This document shows, in pieces, positions 1 through 11,949 of a DNA stretch of 64,000 nucleotides. This stretch comes from Thysanoteuthis rhombus. Taxonomy: Eukaryota; Mollusca; Cephalopoda; Oegopsida; Thysanoteuthidae. Within the stretch, counting starts at the first letter, position 1, and each line of letters starts with the position of its first letter. The DNA lies in contig OY735207.1 in NCBI GenBank assembly GCA_963457665.1, positions 58,390,113-58,454,112 of the forward strand, in the 5' to 3' direction. A program made the position numbers and the translations under genes. The notes beneath the pieces were generated by a model. The model did no database searches, was not told the origin of the DNA, and saw nothing but the letters and a program-made list of their open reading frames with translations.

Positions 1-596
1 TAGACCCAAATATATACGTATATGTATATAAAAGAGAGAACTAGCGAGTGATATGGACTGAGATTGATATGAACAGATTGATATAGATAAATTAATAGAT
101 ACATCTGAATTTATATGTACGAAAGGAAGATTAAGTTCTACGAACGCATAATGATGTTCAGCAAGTTGGTCACGTCAATAATTGCTGACAAGTTCACAAG
201 GTATTGGATCTAGGTCGAAAATGACAGATCTTGGCCAAGGCTGTTACTAATGATGATACTATGACTATTCCCTCTGAATGTTTCCCCCATCTCAAAGCTT
301 GAAAATCGTCAGCTGAACCTGTGGAGACTGCATAATTAAACGAGGGTTACGCACTGAGGGAAGGATGACAGAGTGGGCGGACTATATGAGGTTTAGGGTC
401 GATGGGTTATGCTGGTTGGTAAAATATTTGATTAACACATCATCACTGTGTCTACAAATCTATCAATTGATCCAAGCAAACAATTGCAGATAATGTCGCT
501 ACTTAACTTCACGTCTTAATCAACATGAACTCATTACAATGTTTGCACCTACGTACCGGCTATTGCAAATTGACAACTCGCTTGTCCCTGACATGC

Positions 597-603
<7 letters not shown>
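1..603. other. A+T-rich DNA, nothing recognised
   Basis: I see no gene, RNA or repeat that I can support. Apparent open frames overlapping the right end are translations of the adjoining (TA)n tract. Confidence 0.6.

Positions 604-678
<75 letters not shown>
604..678. repeat. (TA)n microsatellite, about 75 bp
   Basis: This is an uninterrupted TA dinucleotide run. It is self-complementary, so it can extrude as a hairpin, and its length is likely to vary between individuals. Confidence 0.97.
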
Positions 679-681
<3 letters not shown>

Positions 682-865
682 ATTGGTAATTTGTACACAC
701 AAACGTTTGCTTATCCAAATAAATCCATCTTGTCTCTGAACTCATTTCTCTGCTTGATTGCAATTGATAAAATCAAATATTTACCCATTTATTGCATCAA
801 CATAATCAAGGTAATTATTGTGAATGATTATATATACATGCACACTCATGCACGCACACATGCTG

Positions 866-1085
866 TTCAGCTCAATGGTAAGAGCAACGCTACGTTGAAG
901 CGGTTACCGTATCGATTGTAGGGTTGATCCCTGCAGTAGAGCATTTTTCTTTGATCGCTGTTACTATATAAGTGGTATAAGCCAAATGATACGTTCACCG
1001 TGTAATAATGGGAGTTCATTCAAAGTAAACCTTTAGGATAATGAAACTCAATCTATACTCATTCTGTCGGATCATATATCAATTT
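866..1085 (+). mobile_element. tRNA-derived SINE, copy 1
   Basis: A tRNA-like head occupies roughly 866-940. It has an A-box-like segment (AGCTCAATGGTAAGAGCA) and a B-box-like segment (GGGTTGATCCCTG) at tRNA-like spacing. A non-tRNA body follows to about 1085. A second copy lies about 330 bp downstream, split by a LINE. The last 25 bp of the body (near 1060-1084) recur exactly near 44229-44253, so the body is interspersed. Such elements have no protein and borrow a LINE's machinery; the partner is not identifiable here. The end points are approximate. Confidence 0.7.
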
Positions 1086-1195
1086 GCTAATATCATAATT
1101 GCTACATTGAAAAAAACAAATAGAGCAGATTATGGACCGTGAATAAACAAGGCGAGAATTTGAAAAATAAAACAGTTAATAGCTTTTGAGTCACC

Positions 1196-1306
1196 GGCGG
1201 CTGCTTAGCTGAATAGTAAGCGCAACTCTACGTTGCTGTAAATACTTTATCCGTCGTATGTTCGATTCCTACAGCAACCCTGTTTTATCTAATTGTTTAT
1301 TCTATT
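1196..1306 (+). mobile_element. SINE copy 2, head part
   Basis: This is the tRNA-like head of a second SINE of the same family. It has an A-box-like stretch at about 1206-1225 and a B-box-like GTTCGATTCC near 1260. The body is interrupted at about 1306 by a minus-strand RTE fragment and resumes at about 1802. Confidence 0.6.
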
Positions 1307-1806
1307 TCATCATCATCATCAGTCCTTTACCGTCCGTCGTTGTACACAGACCTTCCACAGGATTTGCCAAACTTTTCTATCATGGGCGTCTCGGAGCCAG
1401 TACTTTCTGAACTTGTCTAGCTCGTCTCTCTATCTAATATTCTGCCGGCCTCAGATACGCATGTAATCTTGGGGGATCCATGTCATGAGTCGCGATGTCC
1501 ATCGGTTGTCTGCAATCCTTGCAAAATGGCCAGCCCACCGCCATCTGCGATTTTTAATGGATTTTATGATGTCCCTGACTTTTGTCTTTTTTTGAATGTT
1601 CTGTGCTGTCTTATGGTCTCTCCATGTGAGGCCCAGCATAATAATTTCATGTGCACATTTCATGGTTCTCAATATGCGGATCAGTTTCTTGGTTAGGTTC
1701 CATGTTTCAGCTCCATAAGTGACTATTGCGAGGATGCATTGGTTATACACCCTTCTTTTTAGGAATAATGGGATCTTCTTATTTTTGAAGGTTGAGCTTG
1801 CTCTGC
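1307..1806 (-). mobile_element. RTE-type LINE 3' fragment inside a SINE
   Basis: The minus strand encodes the C-terminal part of an RTE/BovB-like reverse transcriptase ORF. Visible motifs include VTYGAETWNL, MLGLTWRDHKTAQ, RDIIKSIK and RWRWAGHFARIADNRW. The reading frame is open for about 99 residues and then degrades towards the 3' end. The 3' end lies at 1307-1320 in a short (ATG)n tail, typical of RTE elements, and the copy is 5'-truncated near 1800-1808. The same family recurs at 12-14.8 kb, 17.2-17.7 kb, 45.9-46.3 kb and 59.8-60.6 kb. It is non-functional. Confidence 0.85.
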
Positions 1807-1880
1807 CAAATGATACATTACCGTGTGATGATGGGAGATCATTTCAAATCCATTTTTGGTATAACACAATCTGTAATCAC
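1802..1880 (+). mobile_element. SINE copy 2, body part
   Basis: The segment starting GCCAAATGATACATTACCG matches the body of copy 1 at 987-1060 (GCCAAATGATACGTTCACCG). It therefore continues the SINE head at 1196-1306 on the far side of the RTE insertion. A (TC)n/(AC)n run follows. Confidence 0.6.
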
Positions 1881-2276
1881 TGTCTCTCTCTCTCTCTGAC
1901 ACACACGCACACACATCTATATTCCAAAAAGCTTCAAACACTTGACAGATTGAGAAACCTTTTCACAAATATTTTCGTGTCATTCTAATCACTAATTTCC
2001 CGATATTTGTTGATGCAACTTTGTTCGGTGTTTTTTGGTTTTTTTTCAATTGTTTTTTTTATATTACTATACGAGTATTTTGATATTATGGAACTATGTG
2101 TAAATATTTGTCTTTTTTAGATAATAAGTTGAGAACATTTCGGGGACTTTTAAAATAAAACGGTTATATCAACATGGCAACCCATCAAACACCAACCCCA
2201 TTTCCGTTTTTGATAAATAGTTAATATCATACATGAAGTTCTTTAATGGTTTTTATCATATCATATTGCCTATGAA

Positions 2277-2278
<2 letters not shown>

Positions 2279-2323
<45 letters not shown>
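2279..2323. repeat. (TA)n microsatellite
   Basis: A perfect dinucleotide run of about 45 bp. Confidence 0.95.
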
Positions 2324-2328
<5 letters not shown>

Positions 2329-2609
2329 CTGTGAGTGATTCATTTGGGTTTTATGTATCTATCTATGCGTGTGTGCTTTTACGCAAGCACACTTACTGCA
2401 CCTTTAGTTCCTGTGAATTTACATAATAAAGAAAAACATTTTGATGTACACCTCCCCCCACCGATAGATAGATGGATAGACTGATGGATATACATAGAGA
2501 AAGGACGGGAGAGAAGTGATACAAATAGAACATTTGGACGAGTACATGAAAATTAAATTGAAAAAATTGTGTGACAGAAGAAGCAGCGCAATTAGACCAA
2601 TTTATACAC

Positions 2610-2650
2610 ACATGCACACACACACACATATATATATATATGTATGTATG

Positions 2651-2709
<59 letters not shown>
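2610..2709. repeat. Compound (CA)n/(TA)n/(TATG)n microsatellite
   Basis: CA repeats pass into TA, then a short TATG run, then a long TA run. The apparent open frames across it are repeat artefacts. Confidence 0.93.
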
Positions 2710-2710
<1 letters not shown>

Positions 2711-2739
2711 AAGAGACGGAGAGAGACACTGAGAGAGTG

Positions 2740-5700
2740 AAAAATACAGATAGATAAACAGACGGATATAGATAGATGAATCTCGTATAACTTATCTGCA
2801 CGTGGTACGAAAATCGGAGAAAAGCTTTCATGATCAAAACAGTTTCATTGAAGTGACAAGACCATCTCCTTGGAAATATTGCTTGGTGTGAAAAGGCCTG
2901 ACAAAGAGTTGAATAAAGGAATGAAGGGTTCAAATTTGATAGAAGTGGAAACCTTGGACGGAATTTTTTTTTTCTTCAGCTCAGTATGTGCACACGTATT
3001 TTCGCAAAAGAAAAGAAAGATATGTACTGGCAGATTTTGTCACATTGATAGATGAATATGAATTGACTGTGATTATTATAAGTATAGATAGAGAGATTGG
3101 GGACAAGCTGATATTAATACAAAGTTAGGTATACAAATTGACACATTGACGTTTCTTTGTAGTAATCAACCAGCCTAACAAACTATGGTTACTTTAGTTA
3201 TTTTGTTCCTCACTTTGTGCTTTACACCTATTGTTTTGTAGTAGATTATCCCAAAACGAGGCTGAAACAGCTAAAATGAGGATACTCCTCTGAATATTTA
3301 ATTGCCTGATGACAATAGTTCATCCAAGAAATCAAGATAATGTTAGGAAGGCCGGAGAGCTAACGAGCCCTGACAAATAAATCAAAACAACGAAGCTGAG
3401 TATCCTAGTCAGAATAATTAACAGGAATATCTATTCACTCATCTGTGTTTATTTGTCCATACATTATCTCCAAATGTTCTTGGTGAATTTTAATGATATT
3501 TCTGGAAGAGTGAACTATCAAAATCAATCCAGTTACCCCAAAGTGTATCGTTTCTATCTTTGAGCCGTTCATCCGGTTCTTACAATCAATTGCGTCGGCA
3601 GAGGTATGCACTTTCTGACTATTTTCTGGTTCTTTTAATAACAAACTAAATCGACTCAAACTAAATAACAATTTCGTAGAATTGATTACGGTAAATAATC
3701 AGTGAGATGCTGTGGAGGGAAGACCACTGACTGGTTCGGAGCCATAAAGATTTTATCTCCAGAATTTATTGGCATGAGATGTCTCACTCGAGTCAATTTA
3801 AGAACTTAATTCATATTCACTTACTCAATCCTCCGAACCTCTCCCCGTATAGACATGGAGAGACATTAACATTCAATTTTGATGTGTACGTTTAAAGTAA
3901 TTAACGGATATACAATGAATGATTAACGTAGCAGGATGGACAAGGCTTTACTGGACATTAAATCTATATAGACCGGGATTGGTTATTTCAATGCAACCAC
4001 TTTTGTAGATGAGACGTAGTTGTTTTCAACAGAGGAATAGAGTTCAAATTAAGGTCAATAAGACAAAAGGGTGGGACTCTTTGCTTTAGATAAAGCAAAC
4101 TGAAAAATACTGACCGAGAGGAAAATGATGGCAAAAAATCTGACGAGAAAAATCGATCATGTTAAATTTCACAGCGTGTAACATAGATGATCCAACAAAG
4201 AAAGTATGCTGTGACATCATACAGCCATTCGAAGTAACGTTTCAGATTTAAGGGGATATATGGTGTATTAAAAATTGTACTTAATTAATATTTAGTTATC
4301 GAATGCACAACGAATAATTGTCAAACTGAAAATTCTTTAGAGATTAGGGGGAAGATCGAACTCTTCTTCTTTTGTTCGTGTGCTGAAGACAACTTTCCGA
4401 CCAATTCCTTCTTCAGCCTTCTTAAAGTGTACTATCCAAATGTGATGGGGCTAAACATGATTTTCCAACGATGGTTGTAAGCAAAATTTTCGTATGGTAT
4501 CCGTACTAAAACGGAGGGTTCAGCTAATGTCAATTTCTTTTTCCTCTTTTGTTAGGTCCGACTTTACATACATTTTCCTTTATTTTGTCGTAAAAGCCAC
4601 GTTGTGTTGAACTCTGCACTTGTCTGGCTTATGAACTCAGTCTACATGTTGATGTGGGCTGTATCTTGATTTTTTTCAATTTCCAACAACGTTCACTGTC
4701 TATTATACAAACTTCTTCCCAGAGAGGGAAGTATTTACTTTTTCCTCTCCAAATAAGGTCGACTATCTTAGATCTATCTCCATGACTTCCGATTATGGCT
4801 TTTTTGTGCTCGTCGTGTCGAACTTTGAACCACCCTTCCAGTCTCCCATGTATAAACTTTTCCACATTTACTTGGAATAGCGTAAATACTGTACATATCT
4901 CTTCTTTAGTGAGCCAATTTCAAAGAGTGTTTGAATTTCTAAAACTGACCTGTATGCTACCTGTCTGTATGTTCTATGCCGTGCCTTTACCATGAGGGAG
5001 GTTAAAGGTCAGGGTGAGAGTGAAGGAATTTGCAGAAACTTTGGGTTTCCGTATACCCACTTATTTCCTGGTGATGACATGGAGTTGAGAGCCGTTGAAA
5101 ATCTTCAATATAAATATGCCTTATTAGATATTAGACACCATCTGAAAATTACGGTTTTATGAAAGAATGCAAACACTTGAAGGCAGTCAAAATTCGGTCG
5201 ATATCTAAATGTGACTGGTTTTTGATTTCAAACATTCTAAATTGATTTGTTAGATGTCAACAAAGTTGAATTATATAAACAAATGATTAATGAATTTTAG
5301 TTAGTGAAGAATACAATCGTGCAGAACATGAGTTGCATGTTTTGTTATTGTTATTTACGACCGTCTGTCGATGACGTGTTCGGATATATCTAAATAGGAC
5401 TTCTTTTCATTCACAGAATTCTATCTAATGATTGAATATGAATGATGCAACTTATTTTTGTCGCCACTTTTGAATAATGACGCGAGCTGGCATTCGACAT
5501 CATTGAATAGAAGTATAAATTGAAAGTATGGATAAGCATAAGGAGATTGCAAGGAGACGCTGGAAGACAGCTAAGTGAACGCAGGTGGCTTGACATTGTC
5601 GTGGGCTTCACTGGTAAAAAAACTGAAAACGTCAACTACCTAGGAGCTGAGAGTTTCAAGTCAGTCGAAAAGAGACTGACAGAGAGGGAGCGTTAAGAAG

Positions 5701-5990
5701 ACAAGACAATTTTCACTTCACTCAAAAGTGCCAATTTCGTTAATAACAAGTGGGTGGATATAGTCAACCCCGGCAGGCCTATATAACCTTAATTCTTCAG
5801 TTGAACACTGGACACGACTTCATTTTTGTACGGGTAGTTCGAAAACTAATCTACTTGAATTGATGCTGAGGGATATCTTACAAAACGTCGCGGTCACTCT
5901 CACGTAGCATATCAGTCAGAACACCCTAAAACGTTTCATTGGCTTGCATTTGAAACAGTTCGTATCCTAAATGGACAGGCTTAGAGTGTT
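2740..5990. other. A+T-rich DNA, nothing recognised
   Basis: No ORF over about 80 codons and no recognisable domain, RNA or transposon end. It may be intronic or intergenic. Confidence 0.5.

Positions 5991-5993
<3 letters not shown>

Positions 5994-6063
<70 letters not shown>
5994..6063. repeat. (TA)n microsatellite, about 70 bp
   Basis: A perfect TA run. Confidence 0.97.
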
Positions 6064-6065
<2 letters not shown>

Positions 6066-7896
6066 TTTGAATACAGACTTCAGGAAAAAAATTGCAATTC
6101 TTATATTATGGAGAATAGGATACTTATTTCAAAAGTGATTGACACTTCGAAGATAAAAATAGTTTGGTTTTTCTTGGAACCAGAAGTAAATTAGAATCGG
6201 GAGTTGCTTGCTTCACAAAAGATTGTTCTGAATACAGTGGAGCGTTTACTTATTGTCGGCACCAAATATCTGTGTTTCACATTTGCTCTGAATCTCTACA
6301 TCTTTCTGTGTGATATGATATCGAATAGCAGCCTCTCGTTTTTTTTATATAATCCAATCATGTCTAAACTGATCTAATCTATTGTTCACAATGTCACTCC
6401 TACTTCAGTTTAAACTTCTGTCTCGGTCTATGAGAGACAAGACACACTTTTGAATCCAACTGACTCGTCATTTAGGGAAGGAGGTTATGATTTTATTGAA
6501 AAATTTCTTTGTATTTTTACCCATATGGGAAAATAGTCTAAAGCTATAGATAATACAGAACTAGTTTCTTACCTCAATTGAATAAAAATTTTAAAGAAGG
6601 AAAAACATTTTATTTTCCCACCGTATGTACACATATATGCACACAGGCACACACGTAGACACACGTGAACATGGATATCCTTTCTTGACTATAAGCTTCT
6701 AACTTTCGAACCCCAACTCTTAAAGGGAAAAGGCTTGATCGAAAGTGGTCTAAATGCCCCATTGATGACCGTGAACCTAAAAGTTTACTTTACTTCAGCA
6801 TCGGTAATAGGATGGTAGTGTTTTCAAAATGATCAATCTGCTTTCATAGCAAGCATTCAACATTCCTTCTACTTAAACTCAGGCACCAACCTCTAGTGAC
6901 AGTGGAACATATGCAACTATCTTAACCACTAGGCAGAACCCATTTAATATTAATTGAAATTCTATTGAATGAAGAGCAACACAATCAAATACCCTATGAC
7001 ATGTGAAAAGATAATGTTTATGATGATGGCTGGTTATTGTATCAATTCGGGGACGTGGTATTTTAGATAACCCTGAGAAGCATATCGAACATATGATAAT
7101 CTTAAGGATATGAAAACAGGTACGATCCACATTTATTGATAGAAATTTATGGTTATAGAAATATCATGGAAATTGTAATAAACGATTTCACATTCTAAAA
7201 AGTTATCATCAAATTTATTTTTTGCATCTTTTGAAACATTTATTTAATTTATTTCCAATTATTGTAATGATAACTGTGCAATTACATTATCCATTATTTA
7301 AAACGACTTCCTTTGTATTAGGTGAACGGCCGTTCTATAAGCATTGTGCAACCCTTAAGGCTAGACTAAATATTGAAAATCAAAATAATTTTTTTCAAAG
7401 ACAGGAAGTACAGGTTGGCCAAACAGTTTGGAGTTCGAAACAGTTGGTACTGAGTTTACATTGTTATTCTTGGGAATGTCATGCATCCATTTCATATATC
7501 GCAAACCAGGAGAGAGTATAGCCCAAGCTGGAATGGCTCAAGGCCTAGCCAGCGTAAGGGGACTGCTTACCCGTGTAAAAATGTCAGCCACTTCTCCTAA
7601 CTTACAAAGGGTTTGACTCAGAGAAAAAGAATGGTCAATTTGATAACCTATGATCATGGGTAACTGGATATTCTCCCCTCCAGTTTTGCTATTTTGATCA
7701 AAAGAAAACAATGATATTCACGAGGACGATAAAACGCTTTCATCAAGTATTTCCATTTGAATACAAATTTGCAAAACGGAAAACGCCTTTTTAGTAATTT
7801 TTCCATCATTTCGTGTGTTACTTCCTGCAGGTGTTCAACAACAACGCCCACTACTTAACTTCAATTGTCTTAATGTCCCAGTTTAGTCAACTATAG
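6064..7896. other. A+T-rich DNA, one weak tRNA-like match
   Basis: Mostly featureless. The minus strand at about 6880-6945 has a tRNA-like pattern, with GCCTAGTGGTTAAGATAG as a possible A-box and AGGTTGGTGCC as a weak B-box. It could be an old SINE head but is too diverged to call. A 99-codon frame at 7222-7521 matches nothing I know. Confidence 0.35.
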
Positions 7897-8377
7897 CAGA
7901 GATCGGCAAACTCCCTTTGGAGGCGGGCAAGAATAAAAATGTTTCATAGTATACTTACCAAGTCTAATGAGAAATGAAACAATGACCATACAAGGCTATG
8001 AAATACCTTTTGTTTTAATTACTTTGGTATTCTCCACTATCTTCGGAGTATATATTTAGATCAACATCCATGTACTATCAATAAATGAAAACTATGAAAT
8101 GCCTTTTTCAGAACTAAGTATTGTCAAATTGTATGTATTGAAAGATCAGCAGGAATTTACATTGTAAAAACAATTTTTCTAGCTATTGAACATTGACCTG
8201 TTTGAGGCCTTTGCTTTGTTTTTCGATACTGTATTTTATGATTCGCTAAGAGAAGACAGATGAGAAAAACAAAGATTTTTTCACAACTGGATCAATGAGC
8301 TAGATGATATGAGCTTGAGCGTAGGATTTTCTCCACGGGCTCGATTTAACCTGCAGGTTGTAGTTTGTTGACCCCTG
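7897..8377. mobile_element. Non-autonomous hAT-type DNA transposon
   Basis: The ends form imperfect terminal inverted repeats. The left end starts CAGAGATCGGCAAACT and the right end finishes AGTTTGTTGACCCCTG, whose complement is CAGGGGTCAACAAACT, so 12 of 16 positions match. This is the familiar hAT-type terminus. The flanking octamers AACTATAG and ATTTATAA agree at 5 of 8 positions, consistent with a decayed 8-bp target duplication. The 481-bp interior has no transposase-like frame, so it would depend on an autonomous relative. Confidence 0.72.
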
Positions 8378-10190
8378 ATTTATAAGGTGGTGCGAAAGTC
8401 ATTTTTCATTTTGATACTTGCCTAACCTTTTTGAATAAAAACGTCAAGTAATCTTCCATTTGTGTATAAACATTTCAACCTTTGAATTGATAAAGAATAT
8501 AACATTCCACAAATGCCAACCATTTTTACAGGCAGTAATTTACGGAAAAGATTTAATATTTAGATATAAACTTTGGTGGGCAACACAGATTGGAAGCTAT
8601 TTCTCACTGTTTCAGCTAGTCAATGATAACAGATAAAGTTTCTGTCATTTTTGAATGTTATCAAAATAAAGATATACATTTCTCATTTTTAGTCGAAGTC
8701 GAAGAATAACAATCAGAGTCAAGATTATAATAGAAAGGAACTGAAAATCAAAAAGATGAAAACTAATCAAAACAATAATAAAAATATCATTATACTTACT
8801 ATTTTTATTGTTTCTCTAATGATTTTTTTACATAGAATGCAATAAATACTGAAACAGGCTGAACACCCGACGTTAGATATGCACATCATTACGTAATTGT
8901 TCTGATTCACAAACATATCCGACTTATCAACAGACTTAGGAACAGAACTCGCTCATAACCCAGGGACTGTCTGTACGTAGATACTAAATTACTTTAACAA
9001 ATTTAACTTGAATTGCAGAAGTGTAAATATTTTAATGATCAACAACGATGAAATTTCGACGAGTTTAGCTAATTTTCATTCTTCTATTTGCCATATGTGC
9101 TAATTCTTTTTAGTAGAATGTTCAAACCGATGCGTTCTTCGACCTTCCGTTCTTCTTTGAAGTTCTAAGATGAATCATTGTCATTAATTGACGTTTTGGT
9201 CAATTCAATATTGAGCCTTATTAAAATCATTTGAATCATTCAGACGTATCCTGGGTCCTGTCGTATTATATTTGGTCGAAATCATTGTCTGAAATTCTGA
9301 GGGACGTTTTCTGGCCTTCGTAATGTCGGCATACATTCGGAGATATACCGTGATCTTATCAGTTATTCTCATTAAGATTGGTATCATCCTTTTGGGTCAT
9401 CTGTCTTGATACACAATGGAACGGCATTGATAACGTCACAGGGCGCAATCCAAGCAACAAAAAAACTTAGAGGATCCTTGGATGCGTCCTGAAAAGTTGA
9501 TGCAATGCGTTTGGCATCAGATTGGTTACAGGAGAGATCGAAATGGCGTCAGGGTTTGGGATGGAACCTGGGTTTTTCTTCTCCTAGACTTGGTAACTTA
9601 CTACAGCTAGAAAGCCGTGTCTGCTCGGTTATTTTACGTATAACTGAGGAGAGATGGTTTCATATCTTTCTCAAAGTACGAAACAGCTTCGAGTCTGGTT
9701 TTAATTTCTTCCAATTAGAATCACAGAGATTCAGATTTTTTTTTTGTTTTTATTTATTTATTACTTTTTTTTTTTTTTTTGCTTCATCCCAGAATTAGAA
9801 GGTAACTAGCTGGACACTTGGAAATTTCACAGGGGTTGATAACTAGGAGTATCCATAATTGTACGCAACAACTTTAAATCTTCTCATTCCCACTATTATT
9901 GCTTCAAATCTTCGTCACCAATTTAATCTAATGTTATACAAACATGCATTTGTCTCACAGGTTAAAACTTTCTTCTGGCTCAGTAAACTTTGTTTGTGTG
10001 CTTGTGTGTGAATAATTCAGGAACTGAGTGACTGTTGATGCTTGCGTGAACGTGATTGTGTATAGAAACGCATATCCTTAGAGATTATCTGATTAAAGTA
10101 ATGGCTGCCGTCTGGAATATACCCTGAGGATTTCAAGCTGATATGCATACGTATATATGTATACTGGACGATTTAGTCAGGTATCACCGT
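8378..10190. other. A+T-rich DNA, nothing recognised
   Basis: No supported feature. Poly-T runs occur near 9738-9780. A mariner-end-like stretch at about 8386 is too short to call. Confidence 0.45.
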
Positions 10191-10194
10191 TTTA

Positions 10195-10510
10195 CTTTAA
10201 ATAAAAACACCTTTAAAGCACATGAAATATCTTTCTTCGAAAACAAAATAATCAAAGCTCTTCCCCTACATCCACTGAGTATGCATACCAAATTTGGCTG
10301 AGCTACCCAAAATCCACAAGAATGAAAGGAAAGTAAGGTTTCAATTTCACAATATAATCACATTTTTAAAAAGAATCCCTGTCCCTCACCTGAGGTCTTT
10401 TTAAAAAAGATATTTAAGAAAAAAATGATTCTTCCCCGAGGTCCACTATGTATACAAATTTGGTTGAGGTTCGATCCCATAATAGAGTGACAAATAGACA
10501 GAGAGAAACT
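10195..10510. repeat. Diverged tandem duplication, about 170-bp period
   Basis: TCCACTGAGTATGCATACC..AAATTTGGCTGAG near 10270 recurs as TCCACTATGTATAC..AAATTTGGTTGAG near 10441, with related A-rich sequence before each. It is an old repeat of unknown class. Confidence 0.55.
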
Positions 10511-10806
10511 GTTGTTTTACATAAATAGATCATTCTGATGTTAGGAATTAAATTGGGAATGGAGTCAGTAAAGCCACCGGCAAGAATCCGAATACTATAA
10601 ATTCTACTTGCTACAGGATAACAATCAGTATTGGCGGAGTTGCAACCATCTTCAAGGAATGCCTGCAGACAATCTATTCCTCGGTTCCCCTGAGAACAAA
10701 ACCATCCTTTGTCAAAATGAATAAAGAATTTTCCTATTCAGTACATCTATAATGTATAAATGCAAATAAGTATGTCCGATATAGATTTGAAAATCTGGTC
10801 ATTGAA

Positions 10807-10809
<3 letters not shown>

Positions 10810-10881
<72 letters not shown>

Positions 10882-10974
10882 GTATACATGGATGTGCGTA
10901 TGTGTATGTGTGTGTAAAAGGGGTTATGGTTAGACTTAGTGGATAGATAGGTGAATTAATAAATGTTGACAGAC

Positions 10975-11016
<42 letters not shown>
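10810..11016. repeat. Two (TA)n microsatellites
   Basis: TA runs at about 10810-10880 and 10979-11016, separated by GTATG/GATAG-rich DNA. Confidence 0.95.
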
Positions 11017-11019
<3 letters not shown>

Positions 11020-11945
11020 GAGGGAGGGATAATAAATTTTCACGATAGATGGATATATAGGTCTGTTAAAAGATAAATATGAAAATATAGATAGATACAT
11101 TGATACAGAGACCGAATATCCTGTATTTCCCTTCAGAACGTGCATTACATTCATATCCATTCCACAATAAAACCAATGCAACATTCCCTCAATTTTAAAT
11201 ATATGCAAGAAATACAGCTGTACGTTTGTATTTTTCTGATGCGAATTCCATCGTTTTTACCTTAATTAGGGTAGACACTATTGTCCATAAACTTTTTTTA
11301 TATCAGTAAAAACTCTTAAATTCTGATATAGCTTTTTTTCTGCCATCTGTCCGCTTGGGTGATTGGTATTTGGAAGAGAGAAGTGAAGTGCTTATGAGGA
11401 TGAAGAGAGAAGGAGAAGTTAGGAGTTTGTATTGTATTAGCGAGTGATGTTGCTACCAGCAAGCTCAAACTAAACGCATTGCCTCTTGACTCGTTGTTCT
11501 TGCTAAAAGGAACGCCTAGAACATCAGCACTTATTCAAATAAATCTTTGGAATTGATCAATACAAAGTAAAGAAAAATGCATCCCTTTGTTGCTGAGATA
11601 AGTTTTCAGGCGATGATTTTTCTAGCATGAGACCAGATAACAGCTGATGAATTGCTCTTTGGTCTGCAATCAACGGAGAGAGGTGCCATGGATATTGTTA
11701 TCTTTGTTTTAGCAGTTTTGGCATCATATGTAGCTAAAAATTGTTTTCTTAAACAAATTTCCATAATAATCATTAACGATTTTTTGGCCACTCCTAGTTT
11801 TTAAGGTTTTGGTATGCTTAAATCTTCTGAAACAATTTTATCAATTTATTCAATATATCCGTAAGACGCATTCAAACAGAGATTTCAACTTAAATACTGC
11901 TAATAGATATTAAAAAAGATCCCGTCGGGAATCAATCACTGCAAC
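11020..11945. other. A+T-rich DNA, nothing recognised
   Basis: No gene-like frame, RNA or transposon terminus seen. Confidence 0.5.
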
Positions 11946-11949
11946 TGGA

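Noticed and set aside
520-739. Poly-(Tyr-Ile) proteins over (TA)n tracts here and elsewhere
   Set aside because: These are translations of dinucleotide repeats.
8386-8520. GGTGGTGCGAAAGTCATTTT resembling a mariner end
   Set aside because: I could not find a matching inverted end or a TA duplication nearby.
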